A stretch of 64,000 nucleotides of DNA from Pelomonas baiyunensis (lineage in GTDB: Bacteria > Pseudomonadota > Gammaproteobacteria > Burkholderiales > Burkholderiaceae_C). Below, piece after piece: positions 42,951-53,846 of this stretch. The translations under genes were made by a program, and so were the position numbers. How positions within the stretch are numbered: the first letter of the stretch is position 1; each line of letters opens with the position of its first letter. The stretch spans positions 682,001 to 746,000 of the forward strand of contig NZ_JBIGIB010000002.1 in NCBI RefSeq assembly GCF_043555935.1. The letters run 5' to 3'. Under the pieces are notes generated by a model, which saw only the letters and a program-made list of their open reading frames with translations, did not search any database and was not told the origin of the DNA.

Positions 42951-42965
42951 GCGCTGCAGGCGCCC
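42943..42965 (-). terminator. Terminator of the Tim44-like gene
   Basis: A stem GGGCGC/GCGCCC (42949-42954 with 42960-42965) with a five-base loop and TTTTTT on the minus strand, 46 bases past the stop codon. Confidence 0.75.
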
Positions 42966-43010
42966 ATTTTCGGTGGGTCCGACCTCAGGTCGAACCCGCT
43001 GTGCCACAGG

Positions 43011-43889
43011 TCATGCCGTGGCTTGAATGCCGGCGATCAGCCAGGCGTCGCCGGATTGCACCAGGTGCCACACTTCATCGAACGGCGCCGCGGCTTGTTC
43101 ACTCTCTTCGCGGATCAGCCCCCAGAAGCGCACGGACACGATGCGCTGGCCGTCTTCCGTGGCGACGTCGATCACTGCCGCGTCCAGTTGCAGCACATCG
43201 GTACGCTGCGCTTGCGAGCCGCGCTGCAGCAACTCCGTCTGGATGCTGGCAAACATCTGCGGCGTGGTGAAGCGGCGCAGGTCGGCCTGGTCGCCAGCGT
43301 CGTTGGCGGCTTGCAGGCGAATGAACACCTGCTTGGCGAGGGGCGTGAAGCCTGCGGCATCGAAATCCGCCGGCAACGGGCTGGCACCCGCGGCCTGGGC
43401 TTGGGTGGGCAGCGCGGCGCCGCCGGTGGAGGCGGGCGCCGGCGCGTTCCACGCGGGCTCGTCTCGCAGGCTCATGCCAGGGGCACCCGCAAGCGCAGGC
43501 TTGGGGGCCGCGAACTTGCGCATCAGGAAGCGGATGGCCACGAACGCGACCAGCGCGAGCAGCAGCAGGGTCATGAAGTTGGCCAACTCGCCGCCGAAGC
43601 CGAAGTGGCTGGCCAGCGCGGCCAAGCCCAAGCCAGCCGCCAGGCCCGCAATGGGGCCCAGCCACGAGCGCTTGGGCGCAGCGGCCGGGGCCGCAGGCGC
43701 GGGTGTGGCCGGCTTGGCCGGTGCGGCTTGTTGCGGCGCGGCGGGCTGCGCTGGCGGGGTTTGCGGTGCCGGTTGGGTGGGCACACTGCGTTTCATGCCT
43801 CCGTTCGACAGGCGCTTGGCCTGCACGTCCTGCACCGGCAGGGCAAGGGCAAGGACGGCGGCCAGGGTGACGGCAAGGATGCGCTTCAC
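43011..43889 (-). CDS. Tim44-like domain protein
   Basis: A 292-residue protein: signal sequence (KRILAVTLAAVLALALPVQ), Pro/Ala-rich spacer (about 35-75), glycine-rich and hydrophobic segments (about 80-125), then a Tim44-like domain (about 175-292: FIRLQAANDAGDQADLRRFT, RIVSVRFWGLIRE, EVWHLVQSGDAWLIAGIQ). Function unknown in bacteria. I chose the GTG at 43889, which has GGAG six bases upstream; a TTG lies at 43901. Confidence 0.85.
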   Translation of the reverse strand: MKRILAVTLAAVLALALPVQDVQAKRLSNGGMKRSVPTQPAPQTPPAQPAAPQQAAPAKPATPAPAAPAAAPKRSWLGPIAGLAAGLGLAALASHFGFGGELANFMTLLLLALVAFVAIRFLMRKFAAPKPALAGAPGMSLRDEPAWNAPAPASTGGAALPTQAQAAGASPLPADFDAAGFTPLAKQVFIRLQAANDAGDQADLRRFTTPQMFASIQTELLQRGSQAQRTDVLQLDAAVIDVATEDGQRIVSVRFWGLIREESEQAAAPFDEVWHLVQSGDAWLIAGIQATA

Positions 43890-43935
43890 GTGAATCTCCA
43901 ATGGGATGAGCGGGCCACCGAGCGGGTGGCGCGTT

Positions 43936-44649
43936 TCAGGAGTTTCCGATCTCGCGGATGTCGGTGATGACGGTTTTTCCGAAGTCAGGTCGCAAGAGAT
44001 GCCGAAGAATGGCCTGGGCTGCGCCCTCGGCCGACTGCAGCAGCCCCTGGTCTTTCAGACCTTGGAAACGGGCTTGTTCGCTGAAGTGCGCGGGGTCGGC
44101 GCCGCGCAGTTGCACCTGCATGTCGGTGTCGATCACCCCGGGCGCCAGGCTTTCAATGCGCACCTCGGGCTCTTCCAGGGCCAGTGCGCGGCTGAGGTGG
44201 TCCAGCCCGGCCTTGACCGCGCAGTACGCCGCGCTGCCAGCCATGGCGCGTCGACCCAGGCCGGACGACACGTTGAGGATGCGGCGGGTGGCCACGCCTT
44301 GAGTGCCTGCGAGGAAGGCTTGGCACAGCAGCGCGGGGGCCTCCAAGCCGACCCGCAGGGCGGCGGCCAGCCCGGCCGGATCGGACGTGGCCAGCGGGCC
44401 CGGCGGCGCCAGCAGGGCGGCGTTGTTGATCAGGGTCGCGCTGTGCCAGCCGGTCGAGGTGCGCAGCCAGGCGGTCAGGCGCTCGGCCACGGGCTCGGGG
44501 TCGGCCAGGTCGACGGCCCATTGCGGGGTGGCCAAGGTGGCGTCCGTGCGGCGCGCCAGGCCCAGCACGTGGTGGTCGGCGTGCAGCAACTGCCGGCACA
44601 GGGCCGCGCCCAGCCCGCGGGAACTGCCGGTGACGATGAACAAATGCAT
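43936..44649 (-). CDS. Short-chain dehydrogenase/reductase
   Basis: A 237-residue SDR: nucleotide loop TGSSRGLGAA, INNAALL, catalytic S in LNVSSGLG, and Y-x3-K in YCAVKAG, followed by PGVIDTDMQ. The overall pattern resembles sepiapterin-reductase/YhxC-like SDRs preferring NADP. Substrate unknown. It starts one base after the RluA gene, so both are in one operon. Confidence 0.9.
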   Translation of the reverse strand: MHLFIVTGSSRGLGAALCRQLLHADHHVLGLARRTDATLATPQWAVDLADPEPVAERLTAWLRTSTGWHSATLINNAALLAPPGPLATSDPAGLAAALRVGLEAPALLCQAFLAGTQGVATRRILNVSSGLGRRAMAGSAAYCAVKAGLDHLSRALALEEPEVRIESLAPGVIDTDMQVQLRGADPAHFSEQARFQGLKDQGLLQSAEGAAQAILRHLLRPDFGKTVITDIREIGNS

Positions 44650-44650
44650 G

Positions 44651-45262
44651 TCAGAACTCCGGTTCGGATTGGAAATGGTGACCCGCGATTTGCAGCGCGC
44701 TGGCGTGCAACATCAGCCGCGAACGGGCGGCCGCGAGCTCCGGCGGCGCGTAGAGCGCATCGCCAAGGATGGGGTGGCCCAGCGCCGCCAGGTGCACGCG
44801 CAGCTGGTGGCTGCGGCCGGTGATGGGCTCCAGGTGCACGCGCGTGGTTTCGCCATCACACGCCACGGCCCGCCAAAGGGTTTGCGAAGGCTTGCCCTGC
44901 AGGTGGTCCACCTGCTGGCGCGGACGGTTCGGCCAGTCGGCCGACAGGGGCAGGTCGATGCAACCGCTGCCCGACAGCTGGCCGCCCACGAGTGCGATGT
45001 AGGTCTTGTGCACGCGCCGCTCGGCGAAATCTGCACTCAACTCGCGCTGGGCCTCGGGCCCGCGCGCGAACAGCAGAAGGCCGGAGGTTGCTTGATCGAG
45101 CCGGTGCACGATCAGGGCGTCAGGGTACAGCGCCTGCACCCGTGCGCTGGCGCAATCGGGTTCGGTGCGCCCCGGCACGCTGAGCAAACCCGAGGGTTTG
45201 TCGACGATCACCAGGCGGTCGTCGGCATGGATCACCCGCAAGGGGCCGAAGGGCAGCGTCAT
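44651..45262 (-). CDS. RluA-family pseudouridine synthase
   Basis: A 203-residue enzyme making pseudouridine in rRNA or tRNA. Catalytic Asp in HRLDQATSGLLLFA, VHKTYIALV, and the end ITGRSHQLRVHLAALGHPILG. There is no S4 domain and the length fits the short RluA/TruC type, which acts on 23S U746 and tRNA U32. Start at 45262 by family alignment. Target site not certain. Confidence 0.9.
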   Translation of the reverse strand: MTLPFGPLRVIHADDRLVIVDKPSGLLSVPGRTEPDCASARVQALYPDALIVHRLDQATSGLLLFARGPEAQRELSADFAERRVHKTYIALVGGQLSGSGCIDLPLSADWPNRPRQQVDHLQGKPSQTLWRAVACDGETTRVHLEPITGRSHQLRVHLAALGHPILGDALYAPPELAAARSRLMLHASALQIAGHHFQSEPEF

Positions 45263-45323
45263 CACCAGCAGCAGGGGGCGCAAAGGGGTGGCACGATAGC
45301 CCACTCAGCAAGCGGAGCGCGCA

Positions 45324-46310
45324 ATGACGAACAAGGCCGTGGTGATCGAGGCGCCGGGTGGTGCCGAGCAGTTGAAGCTCATCGACGTCGATGTGGGGGA
45401 GCCTGGCCCGGGTGAGATTCGCATCCGGCATGTGGCCTGCGGGCTCAACTTCATTGACGTGTACCACCGCAGCGGCGCCTACCCGCTGCCCCTTCCGGCC
45501 CGTTTGGGCATGGAAGGCGCTGGCGTGGTGGAGGCGGTGGGCGCGGGCGTGACGCACCTTCAACCCGGCGACCGGGCCGCCTACGCGAGCCAACCGCCGG
45601 GCGCGTATTGCACGGCCCGCGTGATGCCCGCCAAGTGCGTGCTGAAGCTGCCGGACGCCATCAGCTTCGAGACCGGCGCGGCCATGATGCTCAAGGGGCT
45701 GACCGTGCAGTACCTGCTGCGCAAGACGCTGCCCCAGGGCGGCCTGCAGCCGGGCGACGCGGTGCTGTTCCACGCGGCGGCCGGGGGCGTGGGGCTGATT
45801 GCCTGCCAGTGGGCGCGAGCCCTGGGCTTGAAGCTCATCGCAACCGCGGGCAGTGACGAAAAATGCCGCCTGGCGCTGGATCACGGGGCAGTCCACGCCA
45901 TCAACTACCGCACCGAGGATTTCGCCGCACGGGTCAAGGACATCACTGGCGGCCGCGGGGTCAAGGTGGTTTACGACTCGGTGGGTGCCGACACCTGGGA
46001 GGGCTCGCTGAACTGCCTGGCGCCGTTTGGCCTGTTGGCGAGCTTCGGCGCCGCCTCGGGGCCGGTGCCGCCGATTGCGATCGGCATGCTGGCGGCCAAG
46101 GGTTCGGTCTACATCACGCGGCCGACGCTGTTCACGCACATCGCCACCCAGGCGGCCACGCAGGCGATGGGGGACGACTTGTTCGGCATGGTGGCCAGCG
46201 GGCAGGTGCAGGTCCGCATCGATCGGCGTTACGCGCTGGCCGATGTGGCGCAAGCCCACCTCGACCTAGAGGCGCGCCAAATCACCGGCAGCGCGGTGCT
46301 GCTGCCCTGA
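45324..46310 (+). CDS. NADPH:quinone oxidoreductase (zeta-crystallin type)
   Basis: A 328-residue zinc-independent MDR reductase. GLNFIDVYHRSGAYPLPLP, the nucleotide loop AAAGGVGLIACQWA, and KVVYDSVGADTWEGSLNCL are the QOR (QorA) signatures. It reduces quinones or electrophiles with NADPH. Converges on the histidine kinase gene three bases away. Confidence 0.93.
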   Translation: MTNKAVVIEAPGGAEQLKLIDVDVGEPGPGEIRIRHVACGLNFIDVYHRSGAYPLPLPARLGMEGAGVVEAVGAGVTHLQPGDRAAYASQPPGAYCTARVMPAKCVLKLPDAISFETGAAMMLKGLTVQYLLRKTLPQGGLQPGDAVLFHAAAGGVGLIACQWARALGLKLIATAGSDEKCRLALDHGAVHAINYRTEDFAARVKDITGGRGVKVVYDSVGADTWEGSLNCLAPFGLLASFGAASGPVPPIAIGMLAAKGSVYITRPTLFTHIATQAATQAMGDDLFGMVASGQVQVRIDRRYALADVAQAHLDLEARQITGSAVLLP

Positions 46311-46313
46311 GGC

Positions 46314-47780
<1,467 letters not shown>

Positions 47781-47843
47781 GGAGGGAGGCAAGCGGCGCG
47801 CGATTGTCACCGTTTGTCACACCTCGCCGCGTGAAGAGTTTCG

Positions 47844-48668
47844 CTAAGTGGCGTCTCGCGAACCCAGGGCTGCCCGATAGAGATGCCAGCTCGAATGCCC
47901 CAGCCACGGCCCCACCACCAGCAAGCCCGCGAAGTACGGCAGCATGGCCAGCACGACGAGCGTCGTGACCAGCGCGCCCCACAGCAGCATCACCAGCGGC
48001 TGGGTCAGGCACAGCTTGAGGCTGGCGAGCCCGGCGGTGACGGCATCGGTGTCGCGGTCGAGCAGCAAAGGCATCGCGATCACGCTGACTGCAAAGATCA
48101 GCCCGGCAAACACGGCACCCACGGCGAGGTAGGCCGTCACAAAGCCCAGCGTGTCTGCGCTGAGCAGTTTGTGCAGCGACCCGGCAAAGTCAGGCATGCC
48201 GTCAAAGCTCACCGCAAACACCACCAGGGCAGCGCGCCCCCAGAGCATTTCCAGGATCAGCAGGACGAAGCCGAAGATGGCGATCTGCTTGACGTTGGCC
48301 ATCCAGGCACCCAGGGCGTCGTCCAGCGTGGGCGTTTCGGCACGTTCCAGCCGCAGGCTGACCTGGTACAGCCCCAGGCAGAGCAAGGGGCCCAGCAGCA
48401 CGAAGCCCGCGCACAGCGCCAACGTGTAGATCGGTGCGTGGCGGAACACCATCAACACCGCCAAGCCCATCAGCGCAAAGCACGCGCCGAAGAACAGGCT
48501 GACGGCCGGCGCCCGCATGAAATCTCGCCAGCCCTGCCGCAGCCAGTGCAGCGGGGCAGTCAGCGCCAAGGGCTGGAGCTTGGGACCGATCTCGACCGCG
48601 GGTTCCGGAACGTAGGGGACGTAGCCGGGCGGGTGGGGCTCAGGAGCGTCTGACACGGCGCAGTTCAT
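47844..48668 (-). CDS. DUF2189 membrane protein
   Basis: A 274-residue protein with about six membrane segments; LHWLRQGWRDFMRAPAVSLFFG and the ending GPWLGHSSWHLYRAAL are DUF2189 signatures. Function unknown; in some bacteria it sits near respiratory genes. It overlaps the end of lspA by 29 bases and follows it in the same direction. Confidence 0.85.
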   Translation of the reverse strand: MNCAVSDAPEPHPPGYVPYVPEPAVEIGPKLQPLALTAPLHWLRQGWRDFMRAPAVSLFFGACFALMGLAVLMVFRHAPIYTLALCAGFVLLGPLLCLGLYQVSLRLERAETPTLDDALGAWMANVKQIAIFGFVLLILEMLWGRAALVVFAVSFDGMPDFAGSLHKLLSADTLGFVTAYLAVGAVFAGLIFAVSVIAMPLLLDRDTDAVTAGLASLKLCLTQPLVMLLWGALVTTLVVLAMLPYFAGLLVVGPWLGHSSWHLYRAALGSRDAT

Positions 48669-49131
48669 CCAGGATCAACAGGATGGCGCCGATGGTGATC
48701 GCACTGTCTGCGACGTTGAAGGCGGGGAAATACCAGCCGCCCGCGTGAACCTGGATGAAGTCGACCACGTAGCCGTGGATGGCGCGGTCGATGACGTTGC
48801 CCAGAGCCCCGCCCAGGATGAGCGTGAGCGCCCAGGCGAAGAGCATTTGCTGCCCGTGCCGGCGCAGCATCCAGATGATGAAGCCTGCGGCGAACAGCCC
48901 CAGCCCCAGGAAGAACCAGCGCTGCCAGCCGGACGCGCCGTGAAGGAAGCTGAAGGCGGCCCCGTAGTTGTGGGCGCGCACCAGGTCGAAAAAGCTTGTG
49001 ACCGGGTGCACGTCGCCCAGTTGGAAGGCGCCCAGGATCAGGATCTTGGTGAACTGGTCCGCCACGATGATGACGGCCGCAATCAGCAGCCACTGGGTCA
49101 GGCTGACGCTGCCGCGGTTCTTGCCAGCCAT
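48640..49131 (-). CDS. lspA: Lipoprotein signal peptidase
   Basis: Cleaves the signal peptide of lipoproteins after diacylglyceryl transfer by Lgt. 163 residues, four membrane helices, catalytic Asp in GALGNVIDR and in FNVADSAITIG. The start at 49131 is two bases after the ileS stop; ileS-lspA is a conserved pair. lgt, the step before, is in this window at 58142. Confidence 0.97.
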   Translation of the reverse strand: MAGKNRGSVSLTQWLLIAAVIIVADQFTKILILGAFQLGDVHPVTSFFDLVRAHNYGAAFSFLHGASGWQRWFFLGLGLFAAGFIIWMLRRHGQQMLFAWALTLILGGALGNVIDRAIHGYVVDFIQVHAGGWYFPAFNVADSAITIGAILLILDELRRVRRS

Positions 49132-49133
49132 GG

Positions 49134-51965
49134 TCAGGCCACCGTGCGGGTTTCGCCCGCGCCGTGCAGGTTGGTGTCGCAGCGGCCGCACAGCGTCGGG
49201 TGGGCGGCGATGCTGCCCACGTCGGCGCGGTAGTGCCAGCAGCGCTCGCACTTGGTGTGCGTGCTGGGCGTGACCGTCACGCCGAACTGGGCGGCCGACA
49301 CCAGCTTCACGCCGGAGGTGATGAACACGAAGCGCAGGTCGTCGCCGAGCGAGCGCAGCAGGGCTTCATCTTGCTCATTGACTTGCAGCGTCAGTTCGGC
49401 CTGCAGCGAGGCGCCGACCGCGCCGGTGGTGCGCACGGCCTCGATCGCCTTGTTCACCTCGTCGCGGATTTCATGGATGCGCGCCCACTTGGCCAGCAGG
49501 TTCGTGTCCGTGGCGCCGAAGTTCCAGTAGGTCTCGGTGAAGATGGAGTCGCCCGCCTTGCGGTCGGCGAACACCTGCCAGGCTTCCTCGGCGGTGAAGC
49601 TCAGGAAGGGCGCAATCCAGCGCAGCATCGCGTTCGTGATCTGCCACAGCGCGGTTTGCGCCGAGCGGCGGGCCAGGCTCTTGGGCGCGGTGGTGTAGAG
49701 GCGGTCTTTCAGCACGTCCAGATAGAACGCGCCGAGGTCTTCCGAGCAATACACCTGCAGCTTGGCCACGACCGGGTGGAATTCATAGCGCTCGAAGTGC
49801 GCCAGGATGTCGGCTTGCAGTTCGGCAGCGCGGGCCAGGGCGTAGCGGTCCACCTCCAGCAGCTGGTCCGCCGGGACGGCGTCTGCAGCGGCGTCGAAGT
49901 CGCTGACGTTGGCCAGCAGGAAGCGCAGCGTGTTGCGCACGCGGCGGTAACTGTCCACCACACGGGCCAGGATCTTGTCGTCCAGGCCTAAGTCGCCGGA
50001 GTAGTCGGTCGCAGCCGTCCACAGGCGCAAGATTTCGGCGCCGTACTTGTCGCTCACCGCCTGCGGGGCCACCACGTTGCCCTGCGACTTGCTCATCTTG
50101 CGGCCCTGACCGTCCACGACGAAGCCGTGGGTCAGCAGGCCCTTGTAGGGCGCGCGGCCGTACAAAGCGCAGGCAATCAGCAGCGAGGAGTGGAACCAGC
50201 CGCGGTGCTGGTCGTGACCTTCAAGGTACAGGTCGGCTTCGGGGCCGGTGTCGTGCGCGGCGCCCTTGTGGCTGCCCTTCAGCACGTGCTCGAACGTGGA
50301 GCCGGAGTCGAACCACACGTCCAGGATGTCGTTGCCCTTGGTGTAGTGCTCAGCTTCCGCGCCCAGCCATTCGGCGGGGTCCAGCTTGGACCACGCTTCA
50401 ATGCCATGGGCCTCCACCAACTGCGCGGCGCGCTCGATGAATTCGAGCGTGTTGGGGTGCGCTTCGCCGGTGTCCTTGTGCAGGAAGATGGGCAGCGGCA
50501 CGCCCCAGCTGCGCTGGCGCGAGATGCACCAGTCCGGGCGGCCGGCGATCATGTCGTGCAGGCGGGCGCGGCCGTTCTCGGGGTAGAAGCTCGTCGCTTC
50601 GATGGCGGCCAGCGCGGTCTGGCGCAGGCTGTTGGGCGCCTTGTCGGTCGTGAACAGGCCGTCGCCTTCATCCATCCGCACGAACCACTGCGCCGCGGCG
50701 CGGTAGATGACCGGCGTCTTGTGACGCCAGCAGTGCGGGTAGCTGTGCGTGATCTTGGACTGGGCCATCAGGCGGCCGTTGTCCAGCAGCGTCTGGGCGA
50801 CGACGGCATTGGCCTTCCAGATGTGCTGGCCGCCGAACAGCGGCAGGTCGGCCGCGTACGCGCCGTTGCCTTGCACGGGGTTCAGGATGTCGTCGAACTG
50901 GAGACCGTGGGCCACGCAGCTCTGGAAGTCATCCAGGCCGTAGGCGGGCGCGGAGTGAACCACACCGGTGCCGTCGTCGGCCGTGGCGTAATCCGCCAGG
51001 TAGACCGGGCTTTCGCGGTCGTAACCCGGGTGCACATGGGCCAGCGGGTGCTTGAACTTCAGCAGCTCCAGCTTGCGGCCCGGCACCGAGGCAACGACCG
51101 TGCCTTCCAGCTGCCAGCGCGCCAGGCATTTCTCCACCAACGCCTCGGCGACGACGAAGTAGCCCTTGGGCGTGTCGACCAGCGCGTAGGGCAGCTCGGG
51201 ATTGAGGTTGAGCGCCTGGTTGGCCGGGATGGTCCAGGGCGTCGTCGTCCAGATGACGGTGAACGCCTCTTTGGTGAGCGGCGCCACGCCGAAGGCGGCG
51301 GCCAGCTTTTCGGGCTCGGCGCAGAGGAACGCCACATCGACCGCGGGCGACTGCTTGTCGGCGTACTCGATCTCGAATTCGGCCAGCGACGAGCCGCAGT
51401 CGAAGCACCAGTAGACGGGCTTCAGGCCGCGGTAGACGAAGCCGCGCTCGAACAGCCGCTTCAGCACTCGAATTTCGCCAGCCTCGTTGGCGAAGTTCAT
51501 CGTCTTGTACGGGTTGTCCCACTCGCCCAGCACGCCCAGGCGCTTGAAGTCGGTGCGCTGGCCGTCGATCTGCTCGGTGGCGTAGGCGCGACTCTTGGCC
51601 TGCACCTCGTCACGCGGCAGGCCGCGACCGAAGGTCTTCTCGATCTGGTTCTCGATGGGCAGGCCGTGGCAGTCCCAGCCAGGGATGTAGGCTGCGTCGA
51701 AGCCCGCCAACTGGCGGGCCTTGACGATCATGTCCTTCAGGATCTTGTTGGCCGCGTGGCCGATGTGGATCTGACCATTGGCGTACGGCGGGCCGTCGTG
51801 CAGCACAAACTTCGGCGCGCCGCAACGCGCGTCCCGCAGGCGCTTGTACAGGCCTTGCTCTTCCCAGGCCTTGACCCAGCCGGGCTCGCGCTTGGGCAGG
51901 TCGCCGCGCATCGGGAAGGGCGTGTCGGGCAGGTTGAGCGTGGAGCGGTAGTCCGGGGTGGTCAT
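49134..51965 (-). CDS. ileS: Isoleucyl-tRNA synthetase
   Basis: A class I aminoacyl-tRNA synthetase of 943 residues. HIGH motif in GQIHIGHAANKILKD, KMSKS in GRKMSKSQGNVV, editing CP1 domain between, anticodon-binding domain, and a C-terminal zinc site (CERCWHYRADVG and CGRCDTNL). The start at 51965 (MTTPDYRSTLNLPDTPFPMR) matches relatives; the frame is open to 52133, into ribF. No T-box is seen. Confidence 0.97.
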   Translation of the reverse strand: MTTPDYRSTLNLPDTPFPMRGDLPKREPGWVKAWEEQGLYKRLRDARCGAPKFVLHDGPPYANGQIHIGHAANKILKDMIVKARQLAGFDAAYIPGWDCHGLPIENQIEKTFGRGLPRDEVQAKSRAYATEQIDGQRTDFKRLGVLGEWDNPYKTMNFANEAGEIRVLKRLFERGFVYRGLKPVYWCFDCGSSLAEFEIEYADKQSPAVDVAFLCAEPEKLAAAFGVAPLTKEAFTVIWTTTPWTIPANQALNLNPELPYALVDTPKGYFVVAEALVEKCLARWQLEGTVVASVPGRKLELLKFKHPLAHVHPGYDRESPVYLADYATADDGTGVVHSAPAYGLDDFQSCVAHGLQFDDILNPVQGNGAYAADLPLFGGQHIWKANAVVAQTLLDNGRLMAQSKITHSYPHCWRHKTPVIYRAAAQWFVRMDEGDGLFTTDKAPNSLRQTALAAIEATSFYPENGRARLHDMIAGRPDWCISRQRSWGVPLPIFLHKDTGEAHPNTLEFIERAAQLVEAHGIEAWSKLDPAEWLGAEAEHYTKGNDILDVWFDSGSTFEHVLKGSHKGAAHDTGPEADLYLEGHDQHRGWFHSSLLIACALYGRAPYKGLLTHGFVVDGQGRKMSKSQGNVVAPQAVSDKYGAEILRLWTAATDYSGDLGLDDKILARVVDSYRRVRNTLRFLLANVSDFDAAADAVPADQLLEVDRYALARAAELQADILAHFERYEFHPVVAKLQVYCSEDLGAFYLDVLKDRLYTTAPKSLARRSAQTALWQITNAMLRWIAPFLSFTAEEAWQVFADRKAGDSIFTETYWNFGATDTNLLAKWARIHEIRDEVNKAIEAVRTTGAVGASLQAELTLQVNEQDEALLRSLGDDLRFVFITSGVKLVSAAQFGVTVTPSTHTKCERCWHYRADVGSIAAHPTLCGRCDTNLHGAGETRTVA

Positions 51966-52038
51966 GGCGTGCGGCCAGGGGGAGAACCTGGCGGTCAGGA
52001 AGCGGGAAGGGCGGCGACGAAGAGCGGCGGCTGCCGCA

Positions 52039-53082
52039 TCAAATTCGGTCGCGGGTGGTCTGGCGGCTGACCGTGGCGTGCGGTGCCGTGTGCGCCGCGA
52101 GGAAGGCGCGTGCTGCTTCGGTGTCGGCCGCAATGGCGGCCGTCAGCGCCTCCAGCCCGTCGTAACGGGCTTCATCACGGAGTTTGTGCAGCAGATCCAC
52201 GCGGACCATTTTACCGTAGCCGCCTTCGGGGCCCAGGTCCGCGGGCCAGGTCAGGCAATGCACTTCCAGCAGCACGCGGCCGGCGTCTTCGACCGTGGGG
52301 CGGTTGCCCAGGCTGGCCACGCCGGGCAGCGGCTCGGGCGTCAGGCCATGCACCTGCACGGCGTAAATGCCGTGGGCGGCCGGCTTGTCATGCCGAAAGC
52401 GCAGGTTGAGGGTGCGAAAGCCGTTGGCGGCGCCTGGCTGGGTTTCGCCAAGCTGGCGGCCGAGCTTGCGCCCGTGGGTGATGTGGCCGGAGATGGCATA
52501 GGGGCGCCCGAGCAAGGCGGCCGCTTTGTCCATCTGGCCCGCAGCCAGGGCGTCTCGCACGGCGGAACTGCTCACTCGCAGGCCGCGCACTTCATAGCTG
52601 AGCATGCGGGCCACGTCGAAGCCTTGCGTCTGGCCGGCGGCGTCCAGCGTGGCGTAGTCGCCCAGCCGCTTGGCGCCAAAGCGGAAGTCATCGCCCACCA
52701 GCACGTAGCGCGCGCCTAAACCCTGCACCAGCACGTCCCGGATGAATTCCTGTGCGGACAAGGCCGCGAGCTTGTCGTCGAACGGCAGGATGACGACCTG
52801 GTCGACACCGCAGCGCTCGAGCTCACTGAGCTTGTCGCGCAAGGTGGCGATGCGGGCCGGTGCCAGCTCGGGCTTTCCGAGCTTGGCGGCGAAAAAGTCT
52901 CGTGGATGGGGCTCGAAGGTCAGCACGCATGTTGGCAGCTGGCGGTGCCGGGCCTCCGACTGCAGCAGCGCCAGCATGGCCTGATGGCCGCGGTGCACCC
53001 CGTCGAAATTGCCAATGGTCAGCGCGCAGGCGGGGGCAATGTCGCGGTGGTGAATGCCTCGGAAAACTCGCATGGCCGTCAT
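52039..53082 (-). CDS. ribF: Bifunctional riboflavin kinase/FAD synthetase
   Basis: Makes FMN and then FAD. 347 residues: N-terminal nucleotidyltransferase domain (TIGNFDGVHRGHQAML, RYVLVGDDFRFGAKRLGD, VSSSAVRDALAAG), C-terminal kinase domain (GHITHGRKLGRQLGETQPG, ADLGPEGGYGKMVRVDLLHK). The ATG at 53082 overlaps the rsuA stop (ATGA). Followed by ileS, the standard order. Confidence 0.96.
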   Translation of the reverse strand: MTAMRVFRGIHHRDIAPACALTIGNFDGVHRGHQAMLALLQSEARHRQLPTCVLTFEPHPRDFFAAKLGKPELAPARIATLRDKLSELERCGVDQVVILPFDDKLAALSAQEFIRDVLVQGLGARYVLVGDDFRFGAKRLGDYATLDAAGQTQGFDVARMLSYEVRGLRVSSSAVRDALAAGQMDKAAALLGRPYAISGHITHGRKLGRQLGETQPGAANGFRTLNLRFRHDKPAAHGIYAVQVHGLTPEPLPGVASLGNRPTVEDAGRVLLEVHCLTWPADLGPEGGYGKMVRVDLLHKLRDEARYDGLEALTAAIAADTEAARAFLAAHTAPHATVSRQTTRDRI

Positions 53083-53810
53083 TGTCCCCAGACATCAGCC
53101 GGGCTGCTGACCCAGCGCCATTCCCCGGGCTTGAGGTCCTGCGGCAGCTTCAGCGCCCCGAACTGCGGGCGATGCAAGGCTTCCACCCGATTGCCTACGG
53201 CCGCCACCATGCGCTTGACCTGGTGGTACTTGCCTTCCACCAGCGTGAGCCGCAGCAGCGTCTCGTCGGCGATCTCGGCGCCCTCGGCCTTGCTGATCTC
53301 CGGCGGGCGCTGGAACTTGCCTTCCGGCTCTTTCAGCTCGACGCCGGCCAGCAGCTGCTCGACCATGGCCGTCGTCAATGGATGCTTGCAGCGTGCCTCG
53401 TAGACCTTGGGGACGTGGTGCTTGGGCGACGTGAGCTTGTGGATGAGCGTCCCATCGTCGGTGAGCAGCAGCAGCCCGGTGGTGTCTTCGTCCAGCCGGC
53501 CGATGGGTTGCACGCCGCGCTCACGCAACGGCGCCGGCAGCAGACTCATCACGCTGGGGTGGTGCTTGGGCTTTTGCGAGCACTCGTAGCCGGCGGGCTT
53601 GTTCAGCAGGACGAGTGCTTTCTCAAAATAGGGCCAGGTCACACCGCCGATCTCGAAACTCAAGCCTGCGGTGTCGAACTCGGCCCATGGGTCGTCGACC
53701 ACCTCACCGTTGACCTGAACCTCACCGTGGTGGATGAGGCCCGCGCACAAACGCCGGGTGCCGAAGCCTTGGGAGAACAGGATTTGATCGAGGCGCTGGG
53801 GTTTGGACAT
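53079..53810 (-). CDS. rsuA: 16S rRNA pseudouridine-516 synthase
   Basis: A 243-residue RsuA-family enzyme with an N-terminal S4 RNA-binding domain (RLDQILFSQGFGTRRLC) and catalytic Asp in GRLDEDTTGLLLL, followed by KVYEARCKHPL and EGKYHQVKRMVAAVG. RsuA is preferred to RluB/RluE because of the S4 domain and the length. First gene of the rsuA-ribF-ileS-lspA run. Confidence 0.9.
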   Translation of the reverse strand: MSKPQRLDQILFSQGFGTRRLCAGLIHHGEVQVNGEVVDDPWAEFDTAGLSFEIGGVTWPYFEKALVLLNKPAGYECSQKPKHHPSVMSLLPAPLRERGVQPIGRLDEDTTGLLLLTDDGTLIHKLTSPKHHVPKVYEARCKHPLTTAMVEQLLAGVELKEPEGKFQRPPEISKAEGAEIADETLLRLTLVEGKYHQVKRMVAAVGNRVEALHRPQFGALKLPQDLKPGEWRWVSSPADVWGQ

Positions 53811-53846
53811 GACCCGGATTGTCGGGCCTGGCCCCAGCGTCTGTCG

